Assembly (NCBI RefSeq): GCF_024746815.1
Contig: NZ_CP080525.1
Coordinates: 1,364,001 to 1,428,000 of the forward strand
Length of the DNA stretch: 64,000 nt
Origin: Mesorhizobium sp. AR07
GTDB taxonomy: Bacteria; Pseudomonadota; Alphaproteobacteria; Rhizobiales; Rhizobiaceae
Direction: 5' to 3'
Positions 16,462 through 25,686 of this stretch are shown piece by piece. Numbering within the stretch: position 1 is the first letter of the stretch; each line of letters opens with the position of its first letter. Below the pieces are notes generated by a model, which was not told where the DNA came from, ran no database searches, and saw only the letters and a list, made by a program, of their open reading frames with translations. Both the position numbers and the translations under genes were made by a program.

Positions 16462-19028
16462 AATCTCATGCAAAAGCGGTTGTCATCGGCGGCGGCGTCG
16501 TCGGCTGCTCGGTTCTCTACCATCTGGCCAAGGCCGGCTGGACCGACATCATGCTGATCGAGCGCTCGGAGCTGACCTCCGGCTCGTCCTGGCATGCGGC
16601 GGGCGGCTTCCACACGCTGAACGGCGATCCCAACGTCGCCAAGCTGCAGGCTTATACGGTGCAGCTCTACAAGGAGATCGAGGAGATTTCCGGCCAGTCC
16701 TGCTCGCTGCATCTGACAGGCGGCGTGATGATGGCCGATACGCCCGAGCGCATGGACTTCCTGCGCCTCGCCCACGCCAAGGGCCGCTATCTCGGCATGG
16801 ACACCGAGCTGATCACGCCGTCCGAAGCCAAGGCGATGTTTCCGTTGATGGACGAGACCAATTTCGTCGGCGCCATGTGGGATCCGGTCGAAGGCCATCT
16901 CGATCCGTCCGGCACGACGATCGCCTATTCCAAGGCGGCCAAGAAGCTCGGCGCCGAGATCGTGCTGCGCAACCGCGTCGTCGAGCTGACGCAAGAGGTC
17001 GACGGCACCTGGAACGTCGTCACCGAACAGGGCACGGTTCACGCAGAGCATGTCGTCAACTGCGGCGGCCTGTGGGCACGCGAGATCGGCCGCATGGTCG
17101 GTGTCGAACTGCCGGTGCTGGCCATGGAGCACATGTATCTCCTGACCGAGCCGATGCCGGAGGTCGAGGAATTCAACAAGTCGACCGGCCGCGAGATGAT
17201 CGGCGTGCTCGACTTCAAGGGCGAGATCTACACTCGCCAGGAGCGCAACGGCATTCTGCTCGGCACCTATGAAAAGGCCTGCAAGCCATGGTCGCCGGTC
17301 AATACGCCATGGGATTTCGGCCATGAACTGCTGCCGCCGGACCTCGATCGCATCGCGCCGTCGCTGGAGATCGGCTTCAAGCACTTCCCCGGCATCGAGA
17401 AGGCCGGCATCAAGCAGATCATCAACGGCCCCTTCACCTTCGCGCTCGACGGCAATCCGCTGGTCGGCCCGGTACAGGGCCTGACCAATTTCTGGTGCGC
17501 CTGCGCCGTCATGGCCGGCTTCAGCCAGGGTGGCGGCGTTGGTCTCGCGCTATCGAACTGGATGGTCCATGGCGACCCCGGCTTCGATGTCTGGGGCATG
17601 GATGTCGCCCGCTTCGGTGAATGGGCAGGCCTGCGCTACACCAACGCCAAGGTGCGCGAAAACTATTCGCGCCGCTTCTCCATCCGCTTCCCCAACGAGG
17701 AACTGCCGGCGGCACGTCCCGCCCAGACGACGCCGCTCTATGACACGATGCTCGCCAACAACGCCGTCATGGGCGACAGCTGGGGTCTTGAGACACCGCT
17801 GTGGTTCGCACCAAAAGGCAAGGAGCCGAAGGACATCGTCTCCTTCCATCGCTCCAACGATTTTGGGCCGATCGGCGAAGAGGTGCGCGCAACGCGTGAG
17901 CGCGTCGGCGTCACAGAGATTGCCAACTTTGCCAAATACGAAGTGTCGGGACCGGGGGCGGAAGATTTCCTCAACCGGCTGATGACCAACCGCATGCCGA
18001 AGACCGGCCGCATCGTGCTGACGCCGATGATCAACGAATTCGGCAAGCTGATCGGCGACTTCACCATCGCCAAGGCCGGTGAAGATCGCTTCATGATCTG
18101 GGGTTCGTCCGCCGCGCAGAAATACCACATGCGCTGGTTCGAGAAGCATTTGCCGAAGGACGGTTCGGTGCGCATCCACCGCTTCGACCAGACGCTCGTG
18201 GGACTTTCGATCGCCGGGCCGAGCGCGCGGGATTTGCTGCAAAAGCTCGTGGATACCGACATTTCGACAAAAGCCTTCCGCTTCATGGATTTCCGCGAGA
18301 TGGCGGTCGGCGGCGCGCCCTGCCTGGTCAACCGCATCACCTACACCGGCGATCTCGGTTACGAGATCTGGATGGCGCCGGCTTACCAGCGCCTCGTCTA
18401 CAAGGCGATAAAGGATGCCGGCGAGGAGTTCGGCCTCGTCGATTTCGGCATGCGTGCCTTGCTCTCCATGCGCCTCGAAAAGAACTTCCCGACCTGGTTC
18501 CGCGAGTTGCGGCCGATCTACGGGCCGTTCGAAGGAGCGATGGACCGCTTCATCAAGCTCGAGAAGAACGATTTCATCGGCCGCGAGGCCGCCGCCAAGG
18601 AACAGGCGGAGGGACCGAAACTGCGCCGTGTCTCCTTCATCGTCGATGCCGCCGACGCCGATGTGATGGGTGACGAGCCTATCTGGGCCAAGGTCAGCAA
18701 GGACTATGGTACGGTGGAAAAGCCGCATGGCTACGGCGCGCCGCGCTTCGATAAGGGCGGCAAGGAAATACGCGGCTCCAAGGCGGCCGAAGGCGCTTCC
18801 GCCGTGCGCGGCATCGTCGACGGCGACTGGCGCGTGGTCGGCTGGGTCACGTCGGGCGGCTATGCCCATTATGTGCAGAAGTCGATGGCGCAAGGCTATG
18901 TGCCGGCAGCGCTCGCCGAGGACGAAAGTGCGGGGCTGTTCGAGATCGAGATCCTCGGGCATCGCCGGCCGGCCCGCATCAATGTCGAAGCGCCTTTCGA
19001 CCCGAGCGGCGAGAAGATGCGGACCTGA
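16458..19028 (+). CDS. FAD-dependent GcvT-fusion dehydrogenase 1 (dimethylglycine/sarcosine dehydrogenase type)
   Basis: The product is 856 residues: an N-terminal DAO-type flavoprotein domain (about 1-380), a short linker domain, then GcvT (about 430-710) and its C-terminal barrel. The dinucleotide motif VVIGGGVVGCS is at 8-18. SSWHAAGG at 43-50 carries His46, equivalent to the histidine that holds FAD covalently in dimethylglycine and sarcosine dehydrogenases. The family oxidises N-methyl groups and hands formaldehyde-level carbon to THF bound in the GcvT part. The DddP-type gene follows after 9 bp. The substrate may be a dimethylated amine left by an MttB enzyme; this is inference. Confidence 0.92.
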   Translation: MKSHAKAVVIGGGVVGCSVLYHLAKAGWTDIMLIERSELTSGSSWHAAGGFHTLNGDPNVAKLQAYTVQLYKEIEEISGQSCSLHLTGGVMMADTPERMDFLRLAHAKGRYLGMDTELITPSEAKAMFPLMDETNFVGAMWDPVEGHLDPSGTTIAYSKAAKKLGAEIVLRNRVVELTQEVDGTWNVVTEQGTVHAEHVVNCGGLWAREIGRMVGVELPVLAMEHMYLLTEPMPEVEEFNKSTGREMIGVLDFKGEIYTRQERNGILLGTYEKACKPWSPVNTPWDFGHELLPPDLDRIAPSLEIGFKHFPGIEKAGIKQIINGPFTFALDGNPLVGPVQGLTNFWCACAVMAGFSQGGGVGLALSNWMVHGDPGFDVWGMDVARFGEWAGLRYTNAKVRENYSRRFSIRFPNEELPAARPAQTTPLYDTMLANNAVMGDSWGLETPLWFAPKGKEPKDIVSFHRSNDFGPIGEEVRATRERVGVTEIANFAKYEVSGPGAEDFLNRLMTNRMPKTGRIVLTPMINEFGKLIGDFTIAKAGEDRFMIWGSSAAQKYHMRWFEKHLPKDGSVRIHRFDQTLVGLSIAGPSARDLLQKLVDTDISTKAFRFMDFREMAVGGAPCLVNRITYTGDLGYEIWMAPAYQRLVYKAIKDAGEEFGLVDFGMRALLSMRLEKNFPTWFRELRPIYGPFEGAMDRFIKLEKNDFIGREAAAKEQAEGPKLRRVSFIVDAADADVMGDEPIWAKVSKDYGTVEKPHGYGAPRFDKGGKEIRGSKAAEGASAVRGIVDGDWRVVGWVTSGGYAHYVQKSMAQGYVPAALAEDESAGLFEIEILGHRRPARINVEAPFDPSGEKMRT

Positions 19029-19037
19029 GGTTCGACC

Positions 19038-20393
19038 ATGGACAACGGGGCGCCAAAGGGCAGCTTTGGCCGTCATCGCAAGATCATGCCGTTCGAGCCT
19101 GGCTCGATCGAGGCGTTGCGCGACGCCTCCCGCCAGAAGGCGGCTTCGCTCAACCAGCATGTGCTGGGCTATGGTGCGCAAGCGGAAGCTGAATGGGCCG
19201 CGGCAGGCATTGCCGCTCCCGACCTGCCCGCCATGCGCCAATACAGGCTGGAGCGCATCCGCGCCGAGCTGAAGCGCCGCGACTATGCCGGCGCCCTGCT
19301 CTACGACCCCGTCAACATCCGCTACGCGACCGATTCCACCAACATGCAGCTGTGGGTGGCGCACAACCCGACGCGGCATTGTTTCGTCGCCACCGACGGA
19401 CCGGTGGTGCTGTTCGACTATTTTTCCTGCGAGCACCTGTCCGATCATTCCGGCGTCGTCGACGAAGTGCGCCCGGCTGTGTCGTGGATGTACCTCTATG
19501 GCGGCGAGTTGACGGAGCAAAAGGTTCGCCGCTGGGCCGCCGGCATCGCCGATCTGGTCCGAGAACATGGCGGCGGCAACAGCCGCATTGCTGTCGATCA
19601 CATCAACCCTGAAGGCGTCGAGGAACTGGCTCGCCTAGGAGTTTCGATCGGCAATGGCGAAGCGGTGATGGAAAATGCGCGGCTGATCAAATCATCGGAC
19701 GAAATTCTCGCCATGCGCCGCGCGATTGTCGCTTGCGAGGCGGCAATGGGCGAGATGGAACAGGCTCTGAAGCCGGGGATTTCCGAGAACGAATTGTGGG
19801 CTGAACTGCATCGCGGCAACATTGCGCGCGGCGGCGAATGGATCGAGACGCGACTGCTGGCGTCAGGTCCGCGCACCAATCCGTGGTTCCAGGAATGCTC
19901 GTCGCGCAAGATTGAAGCAGGCGACCTTGTCGCCTTCGACACCGACCTGATCGGCCCCTACGGCTTCTGCGCCGACCTGTCGCGCACCTGGCTGTGTGGC
20001 GATACAGAGCCAACTAACAAACAGCGCGATCTGTTCCGCATCGCCGCCGATCAGATCACCCACAACACCGAATTGGTGCAGCCGGGTACCTCGTTCCGCG
20101 ACCTTGTCGAACGCTCATCTGTGCCACCGGGAGACTGTTTCCCCACCCGTTATGGCGTGCTCTACCACGGCGTTGGTCTGGCCGATGAATACCCGACCTT
20201 GCCGCATGCCAGCGACTGGACATCAGATACGCCGGATGGCGTGCTCGAACCCGGCATAGTGCTGTGTGTCGAGAGCTATATTGGTCGGCTCGGCGGGCAC
20301 GAGGGCGTCAAGATCGAAGAGCAGATCCTGATCACCGAAGCCGGCAACGAGCAGCTTTCAACCTACCCGTTGGATGCGAGGCTGCTCGGCTAG
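19038..20393 (+). CDS. dddP: DddP-type M24 family enzyme (putative DMSP lyase)
   Basis: The product is 451 residues with an M24 creatinase/aminopeptidase fold. DddP cleaves dimethylsulfoniopropionate to dimethyl sulfide and acrylate. From memory, the published DddP metal ligands are D295, D297, D307, H371, E406 and E421, with D377 as base. Here the matching residues are D301, D303, D313, H377, E412, E427 and D383, a constant offset of six. Long stretches such as NIRYATDSTNMQLW and GGEWIETRLLASGPR..NPWFQEC also agree with DddP. GAGG precedes the ATG, 9 bp after the FAD-GcvT gene. Activity on another sulfonium or betaine compound, or ectoine-hydrolase-like activity, is not excluded. Confidence 0.82.
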   Translation: MDNGAPKGSFGRHRKIMPFEPGSIEALRDASRQKAASLNQHVLGYGAQAEAEWAAAGIAAPDLPAMRQYRLERIRAELKRRDYAGALLYDPVNIRYATDSTNMQLWVAHNPTRHCFVATDGPVVLFDYFSCEHLSDHSGVVDEVRPAVSWMYLYGGELTEQKVRRWAAGIADLVREHGGGNSRIAVDHINPEGVEELARLGVSIGNGEAVMENARLIKSSDEILAMRRAIVACEAAMGEMEQALKPGISENELWAELHRGNIARGGEWIETRLLASGPRTNPWFQECSSRKIEAGDLVAFDTDLIGPYGFCADLSRTWLCGDTEPTNKQRDLFRIAADQITHNTELVQPGTSFRDLVERSSVPPGDCFPTRYGVLYHGVGLADEYPTLPHASDWTSDTPDGVLEPGIVLCVESYIGRLGGHEGVKIEEQILITEAGNEQLSTYPLDARLLG

Positions 20394-21185
20394 TCCGGCA
20401 ATCGCCTCGCGCAACGCGGCCAGCGTCTTTTCCGGCGTCGTCCTGGCGGTGATGAACGGCAGGCCTTTACGCCGTCCTGTCCAGCCGACGATCACGACTT
20501 TCCGCGCCGCCGGCTCGAAGCGCTGCGCCAGCGCCCAGCTTTCGCAGTCGATGGCCGCGACATCCGCCCTGCCCTCGGCCACAGCGACGATCGAATCGCG
20601 ATGACCGCCGCTTTCGCTGCGCGACGAGAAAATGTCGAGGCTTTCGCCGGCCGCCTGCAGGTCGCGTGTCAGCGCAATGATGCCCGACATCGAATCAAGG
20701 CTGTTGAAGGTGAAGCGCTTGCCACGCATTAGGTCGAACGGGATGAGCGCGCTGCCGTCCGCGGGCGATCGAACCTCTGGCCCCTCGCCTGTCCGCATCA
20801 CCAGCGCGCTCGAATAGAGTTCGCCCTGGCCGCCTTCATAGGCGTCGTAGCTCGGCTGGCCGACCACCTGCAGATGCCTGGACAGGCCAAGCTCCATCGG
20901 CCCCCAGCAGGTCTGCGCGAACAGCAGCGCCGGATGCAGCCACAATTTGTGAAAATCGAGTTCGTCCGGCGGCAATGTCGCCGGGTCAGGCGCGATCAGT
21001 ATCCCCTGGGCATCGCGAATGCCGCCCGGCACTGGTGGAAGATCGCCATTGCGGCGCACGATCGTTTGCGGCGCGTCGATTCCCTTTTTTCGGAAGGCGT
21101 CGCGCAACCGCGCCCATTGGGCGTCGACCTCGTCGCGCATTTCGGGCCAGTCATACATCGGCAACGCCGCAACCAATTCGCTCAT
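20358..21185 (-). CDS. PhnD-like (phosphonate/phosphite-type) substrate-binding-domain protein without signal peptide
   Basis: The product is 275 residues resembling the PhnD-type periplasmic binding fold (PF12974), with TCWGPMELGLSRHLQVVGQPSYDAYEGGQGELYSSALVMR and AVAEGRADVAAIDCESWALAQRF in the usual order. The N-terminus (MSELVAALPMYDWPEMRDEVDAQW) is charged and shows no signal peptide, and no permease or ATPase genes are nearby. It may therefore be a cytosolic binding protein rather than a transporter component. It converges with the DddP-type gene and overlaps its 3' end by 36 bp. Confidence 0.72.
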   Translation of the reverse strand: MSELVAALPMYDWPEMRDEVDAQWARLRDAFRKKGIDAPQTIVRRNGDLPPVPGGIRDAQGILIAPDPATLPPDELDFHKLWLHPALLFAQTCWGPMELGLSRHLQVVGQPSYDAYEGGQGELYSSALVMRTGEGPEVRSPADGSALIPFDLMRGKRFTFNSLDSMSGIIALTRDLQAAGESLDIFSSRSESGGHRDSIVAVAEGRADVAAIDCESWALAQRFEPAARKVVIVGWTGRRKGLPFITARTTPEKTLAALREAIAGLAEQPRIQRVG

Positions 21186-21267
21186 GCCGGGATCTGACCG
21201 TTATGTCTGGGATTGAAGGGAACCGACCGCAGCCAGTCTAGCGGCAACACCTGCCCGCCGCAAAAAC

Positions 21268-22278
21268 TCATTCCTTGGGCGGCTCGGCAGGAACCGGCGC
21301 GGAGCCGAGGCCATTGATGCTGCGCGCCCTGATGCGTGGCTTGAAAGCGCGGCCCGGCTCCGCCGCACGCCGCAACACCGGGTGCACGATCGGCTCCTTC
21401 GCCTTGAACGCATAGGCTTTGATCAGCGCGAAATAGTTCGGATAGGCATAGCCATTGTTCATCCGCAGCCATTCGTCACGACGGTCGCTAAACAGTTTCG
21501 GCAACCGGTACCAGGCCACGGTCGGGATCTTGTGGTGGACGAAATGCAGATTGTTGTTGAGGAACAGGAACGACAGCGGCGAGCGCTCGACGATCACGGT
21601 GCGGCCCTCCGGATGCTCGGACCATTGATGCTCGGCGAAGGTGCGGATCGCAATCAGCGACTGGCCGAGCCAGACGGGCACCAGGACATAGAGCCACAGC
21701 GGGATGCCGAAGCCAAACTGCACGATCGGCATCACGATGGCGAGGCCGATCGCATGCAGCAGCCAGGCCTTGCGGATCGCCTTGTCGCCGGCGATCATCC
21801 GCTTGGCGTCGTCGATGAAAAAGCCGATGCAGGACAGCCACGGGCCGAGGAAGAAACGGCCGGCCATGGTGTTGTTGATCTTGAGCAGGAATTTCATCGT
21901 TGGCGGCAGGTCTTCATGCATCCAGAGCGCCTGGTAGTAGCTTTCCGGATCATCCAGCGGATCGGTCAGCCTTTCGTCGGCATGATGGCGCAGGTGAAGC
22001 GTCTTGAAGCGGCGGAACGGCCAGACGAGGCCGATCGGCAGAAACACGAAGGCCTCATTGATCACAGCATTGCGCGTCGGATGACCGTGCAGCACTTCGT
22101 GCATGAGCGATGATTGCAGCGCGGCGACAAGCGCCAGAATTGCGAGAGCCAGGACTGGATAGGAGGGCCAGAGCAGGAAGCCGGTTGCAAGCCATGCAGC
22201 GTAACAGAAGAATGCGAGAACCACGGTCGGCCACTCGATGGCCGGTACGCTACGCTGCCTGATGCTCTTGCTCGTCAT
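21268..22278 (-). CDS. Membrane fatty-acid desaturase family protein
   Basis: The product is 336 residues with four membrane segments and the three histidine boxes of di-iron desaturases/hydroxylases: HEVLHGH (about 60-66), HLRHH (about 95-99) and HFVHH near 250. These enzymes introduce double bonds or hydroxyl groups into lipid chains at the inner membrane. The ATG at 22278 gives a normal N-terminus; a GTG at 22290, directly behind GAGGGAC, is an alternative start. It is divergent from the XRE regulator at 22508, across an AT-rich gap, and is a possible target of it. Confidence 0.88.
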   Translation of the reverse strand: MTSKSIRQRSVPAIEWPTVVLAFFCYAAWLATGFLLWPSYPVLALAILALVAALQSSLMHEVLHGHPTRNAVINEAFVFLPIGLVWPFRRFKTLHLRHHADERLTDPLDDPESYYQALWMHEDLPPTMKFLLKINNTMAGRFFLGPWLSCIGFFIDDAKRMIAGDKAIRKAWLLHAIGLAIVMPIVQFGFGIPLWLYVLVPVWLGQSLIAIRTFAEHQWSEHPEGRTVIVERSPLSFLFLNNNLHFVHHKIPTVAWYRLPKLFSDRRDEWLRMNNGYAYPNYFALIKAYAFKAKEPIVHPVLRRAAEPGRAFKPRIRARSINGLGSAPVPAEPPKE

Positions 22279-22507
22279 GCTATCGACCACTGTCCCTCAG
22301 TCGCCGGAACCCCAAATGGTTCCTGACAGCATTGTGTCAGGAGAAGTGATTCCACTCAACGAGACAAAGTGTACAAAATGTTGCCATTGCGCATTTTTGA
22401 CCGCACATGTTACACATTGTAAACGGACTTAGGGATTCATTTACGCCTGAAACGCCCATCTGGGAGCTTTGGCGCAAATTTTTCCTCAGGATTCGGGGAG
22501 CCAGGTG

Positions 22508-23365
22508 ATGGACAAACGAGATCTGTCAGCAATCTTTAGGGAGCGTCTGAAGCTGCTCCTGACACGGTCCGATCTCAACCAGTCGGCATTCGCGACCGCT
22601 GTCGGCATCGATCGGTCGGCCTTGTCGCAGTTGCTGTCCGGCGCCTCGACACGCCTGCCGCGAGCCGAAACGCTGCTCAACATCGCCGCCGAATTCAAGG
22701 TCTCGCTGGACTGGCTGCTTGGCCTCAGCCAGGACGAAGGCCTCACCGGTGAAATCCGCGAGAGCCTGGAGATCGAGGAAGCCCCGGATGGTTTCGATCG
22801 CACGCTGCTGGCCAAATGGTTCGCCGAGGCGGCGGGCACCAAGATCCGCTATGTGCCGGCCGGCATTCCCGATCTTCTGCGAACACATGCGCTCGTCGAC
22901 TACGAAGCCAACATTACCAACAGGAGCCGCCAGGCACAGGCCAGCGAGACCCAATACCGCATCGAATACAACCGGCGCCCGGAAACCGATATGGAAGTCT
23001 GCATGCCGCGCCACACGCTGGAGATCTTCGCCCGGGGCCTCGGCGTCTGGGACCGTTTTCCGGCGGTCGACCGCCAACAACAGCTCGCCCATATGGCTGC
23101 GCTGCTTGACGACCTCTACCCGACCTTCCGCCTGTTTCTCTATGACGGCCGCATGCGCTACTCCATTCCCCTCACCATCTTCGGACCCTATCGGGCGGCC
23201 ATCTATGTCGGCGACATGTATGTGGTGCTGAACGCCACCCAGCCGATCCAGGCCCTGACCCGGCATTTCGACAATCTGATCCGCGCCGCCGACGTCAACC
23301 CGCATGAGGCCGCCGCCTTCGCGCGCAATCTGGCCGATATGTCGTTCGCGTCAGGCTCTGCCTGA
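22508..23365 (+). CDS. XRE-family transcriptional regulator with C-terminal sensor-like domain
   Basis: The product is 285 residues. Residues about 10-65 form a Cro/CI-type helix-turn-helix (NQSAFATAVGIDRSALSQLLSG). The remaining 200 residues are a conserved rhizobial domain of unknown ligand, including FGPYRAAIYVGDMYVVL near the end. The ATG at 22508 is chosen over the upstream TTG because GGGGAG precedes it. The divergent region 22279-22507 contains an imperfect dyad around 22409-22424 (GTTACA..GTAAAC) that could be its operator. The desaturase is the obvious candidate target. Confidence 0.82.
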   Translation: MDKRDLSAIFRERLKLLLTRSDLNQSAFATAVGIDRSALSQLLSGASTRLPRAETLLNIAAEFKVSLDWLLGLSQDEGLTGEIRESLEIEEAPDGFDRTLLAKWFAEAAGTKIRYVPAGIPDLLRTHALVDYEANITNRSRQAQASETQYRIEYNRRPETDMEVCMPRHTLEIFARGLGVWDRFPAVDRQQQLAHMAALLDDLYPTFRLFLYDGRMRYSIPLTIFGPYRAAIYVGDMYVVLNATQPIQALTRHFDNLIRAADVNPHEAAAFARNLADMSFASGSA

Positions 23366-23439
23366 TCGGCGGCAACCGTGGTCGTTTCAATGGGCCTCCA
23401 GCCATCGAACGAGCCATTCGCATTTCCAAAGGACAGCCC

Positions 23440-24042
23440 ATGCCAGACCCGCGCCGCATCGTCGTTCCTGCCCAGTCGGGCCGCTCCATCCGCGTCTCGC
23501 GCGGCGACCTCGTTCGCATCATCGACCCGAAAGGCCAGCAGGTTTCCGATCTCTGGGCATTCACCACCGAACCCACGCTCGACTGGCTGAGCACCTCGCA
23601 GACCCGCGACATCACCGAGCGGCTTTTTCCCGGTATCGGCGACAGCTTCTTCAGTGCCACAGCCAAGCCAATGCTGACGCTGGTCGAAGATGCTTCGCCC
23701 GGTCCGCACGACATGCTTTACCCCGCTTGTGACAGCGCTCTTTATGAGCGCGCCGGGTTTCCCAATCATCCGAACTGCCGGGACAATCTGATGCAGGCGC
23801 TTGCCACTGAGGGCATATCGCTCCCCTTCGCCCCCGATCCGGTCGATCTGTTCCAGAATTCATTGCCGCAACCGGACGGTCGCCTCGTTGTCGACGCCTC
23901 GATCAATCCGCCGGGCGGCTATGTGACCTTGCGCGCAGAACAGGATCTCCTGCTGGTGATCACCGCCTGCTCGGTGGACTACTATCCCACCAATGGCGGT
24001 ATCTGCACCGAAATTCACGTCGAGATCATCTCGACACCATGA
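23440..24042 (+). CDS. DUF1989 (urea-carboxylase-associated) family protein
   Basis: The product is 200 residues and shows the DUF1989 pattern: RIIDPKGQQVSDLWAF near the N-terminus, MLYPACDSALYERAGFPNHPNC in the middle, and a C-terminal CSVDYYPTNGGICTEIHVEI. Members are linked to urea carboxylase/allophanate systems, to guanidine/amine degradation and, in some genomes, to aminomethyltransferase-like genes. No urea carboxylase is present here. It lies upstream of the homocysteine methyltransferase gene but probably has its own transcript, given the operator between them. Confidence 0.8.
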   Translation: MPDPRRIVVPAQSGRSIRVSRGDLVRIIDPKGQQVSDLWAFTTEPTLDWLSTSQTRDITERLFPGIGDSFFSATAKPMLTLVEDASPGPHDMLYPACDSALYERAGFPNHPNCRDNLMQALATEGISLPFAPDPVDLFQNSLPQPDGRLVVDASINPPGGYVTLRAEQDLLLVITACSVDYYPTNGGICTEIHVEIISTP

Positions 24043-24094
24043 AGAGCGGCCTCCGATCTGGCGATCGCCATCACGGCAAAATCATTGACTACAC

Positions 24095-24110
24095 ATAAAG
24101 ACTTCTTTAT
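24095..24110. promoter_or_regulatory. Palindromic operator ATAAAGA-NN-TCTTTAT upstream of the homocysteine methyltransferase gene
   Basis: A perfect 7-2-7 palindrome ends 21 bp before the ATG at 24132, a place suited to a repressor. The same palindrome, extended to 10-2-10, lies before the methyl-THF:corrinoid methyltransferase gene (44263-44284). The two genes share methyl-group chemistry, so a common regulator sensing S-adenosylhomocysteine or methionine status, such as an ArsR-type SahR, is a reasonable inference. Confidence 0.65.
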
Positions 24111-24131
24111 ATCCTTATTCGACTTCGAAAC

Positions 24132-25169
24132 ATGAAAGCCAATCCGATGACGACGACCAACCCGATCGATGCACTGCTGGCTGAAAAGGGCGTGCTGCTG
24201 GCCGATGGCGCCACCGGCACCAACCTGTTCGCCATGGGGCTGGAGGCCGGCGAAGCGCCCGAACTGCTGAACGAGACGGCGCCCGACACCATCACCAGCC
24301 TGCACCAGAACTTCGTCGATGCCGGCGCCGACATCATCCTGACCAATTCCTTCGGCGGCACCCGTCACCGCTTGAAGCTGCACCATGCGCAGGACCGCGC
24401 GCATGCGCTGAACAAGCGCGCAGCGGAACTCGCCCGTACCGTCGCCGACAAGGCCGGCCGCAAGGTGATCGTCGCCGGCTCGGTCGGCCCGACCGGAGAA
24501 TTGCTGGTGCCGCTCGGTGCCATGACCTATGACGAGGCGGTCGATGCCTTCGCCGAACAGATCGAGGGTCTCAAGGCCGGTGGCGCCGAAGTCGCCTGGA
24601 TCGAGACCATGTCTGCTCCCGACGAGATCCGCGCCGCCGCCGAGGCTGCCATACGCGTTGGCCTGCCCTACACCTACACCGGCTCCTTCGACACCGCCGG
24701 CCGCACCATGATGGGCCTGCTGCCGAAGGACATCCACGGCGTCACCGATGGGCTGTCGCAAACGCCGCTCGGCGTCGGCGCCAATTGCGGTGTCGGCGCC
24801 TCCGATATCCTCGCCTCGCTGCTCGACATGACCGAAGCGAAGCCGGAGGCGACTGTCATCGTCAAGGGCAATTGCGGCATTCCCGAATTCCGTGGCACCG
24901 AGATCCATTATTCCGGCACGCCGGAACTGATGGCCGACTACGTGCGTCTCGCCGTCGATGCCGGCGCCAAAATCGTCGGCGGCTGCTGCGGCACCTCGTT
25001 CCAGCACCTCGCCGCGATGCGCAAGGCGCTCGACGCCCACACCAGGGCGGATCGTCCGACTGTTGCCGCGATCGTCGAGCGCATCGGCCCGATGCGCAAC
25101 AAGGTGGCGACGGAAAACACCGCCGAGACCAGCGAAGCCCGTCGCGAGCGTCGCCGTAGCCGGGCCTGA
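24132..25169 (+). CDS. Homocysteine S-methyltransferase / betaine-homocysteine methyltransferase family protein
   Basis: The product is 345 residues, a zinc-dependent methyltransferase of the BHMT/MetH-N-terminal family. The zinc cysteines are visible: C219 in GANCGVG and C285-C286 in GGCCGTS. The N-terminal DGATGTNLFAMGL motif and NSFGGTRHRL are typical. It would transfer a methyl group from a betaine, sulfonium compound or methyl donor to homocysteine, making methionine. The C-terminal tail (ARRERRRSRA) is basic and beyond the usual domain. The palindrome at 24095-24110 controls it in all likelihood. A second in-frame ATG lies five codons downstream. Confidence 0.88.
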   Translation: MKANPMTTTNPIDALLAEKGVLLADGATGTNLFAMGLEAGEAPELLNETAPDTITSLHQNFVDAGADIILTNSFGGTRHRLKLHHAQDRAHALNKRAAELARTVADKAGRKVIVAGSVGPTGELLVPLGAMTYDEAVDAFAEQIEGLKAGGAEVAWIETMSAPDEIRAAAEAAIRVGLPYTYTGSFDTAGRTMMGLLPKDIHGVTDGLSQTPLGVGANCGVGASDILASLLDMTEAKPEATVIVKGNCGIPEFRGTEIHYSGTPELMADYVRLAVDAGAKIVGGCCGTSFQHLAAMRKALDAHTRADRPTVAAIVERIGPMRNKVATENTAETSEARRERRRSRA

Positions 25170-25188
25170 CGCGAAATCGCTTTTGTGA

Positions 25189-25473
25189 TTATTCGCTGTT
25201 GTCGGCGTAGCTCGACTGCGCCGACTTGAAGTCCGTTCCGGCACCGACCGCATCGCTGCGCATCGTCATCAGCGCCCCCGATGAGCCCGGATCGGTGATC
25301 TGCTCCAGCATGACCCGAAAGCGGTCATTGTTCAGCGCCGACATGGCGGTGTGACGCGCTTGAGCGACATCGTCGCTGATGCGCCGCGATTCCGCCGACG
25401 GCGCGGACGAAGCAGCCGATCCTAGTGCCGGCATATCTCGTGAGATCGAGTTCGCAACAGTCCTGATCAGCAA
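25189..25473 (-). CDS. Small hypothetical protein
   Basis: The frame gives about 94 residues from a TTG at 25473, which is preceded by GAGGGAG at good spacing. The composition is Ser/Ala/Asp-rich (SRDMPALGSAASSAPSAESRRISDDVAQARHTAMSALNND) with no signal peptide, membrane segment or recognised domain. It converges with the homocysteine methyltransferase gene. It is listed because of the good ribosome-binding site and ordinary codon usage; it could be spurious. Confidence 0.42.
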   Translation of the reverse strand: MLIRTVANSISRDMPALGSAASSAPSAESRRISDDVAQARHTAMSALNNDRFRVMLEQITDPGSSGALMTMRSDAVGAGTDFKSAQSSYADNSE

Positions 25474-25575
25474 TTCTGGCTCCCTCAAGCCCAAACATCA
25501 GCCTCTGGGTAACAAGAGGAAATTGCGATCATGTACCGGAAATCCAACGCAATTTAATGACCTGAGAAATTCCTC

Positions 25576-25614
25576 AAAAAAAGGCCGGCAAGGGAATGAA
25601 TCCCTCGCCGGCCT
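25576..25614 (-). terminator. Rho-independent terminator of the sigma/vWA operon
   Basis: AGGCCGGC-A-AGGG (25582-25594) pairs with CCCT-C-GCCGGCCT (25602-25614), a 12-bp stem with one mismatch and a 7-nt loop. On the minus strand it is followed by seven T (25581-25575). It lies about 70 bp after the stop of the vWA gene. Confidence 0.88.
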
Positions 25615-25686
25615 GCCTCACCCGCCCGTTGGTCGGTTTCCCCTGTCAGAACGATCCCATCTGAAAGAAACCGGCCGTCATCGCCA

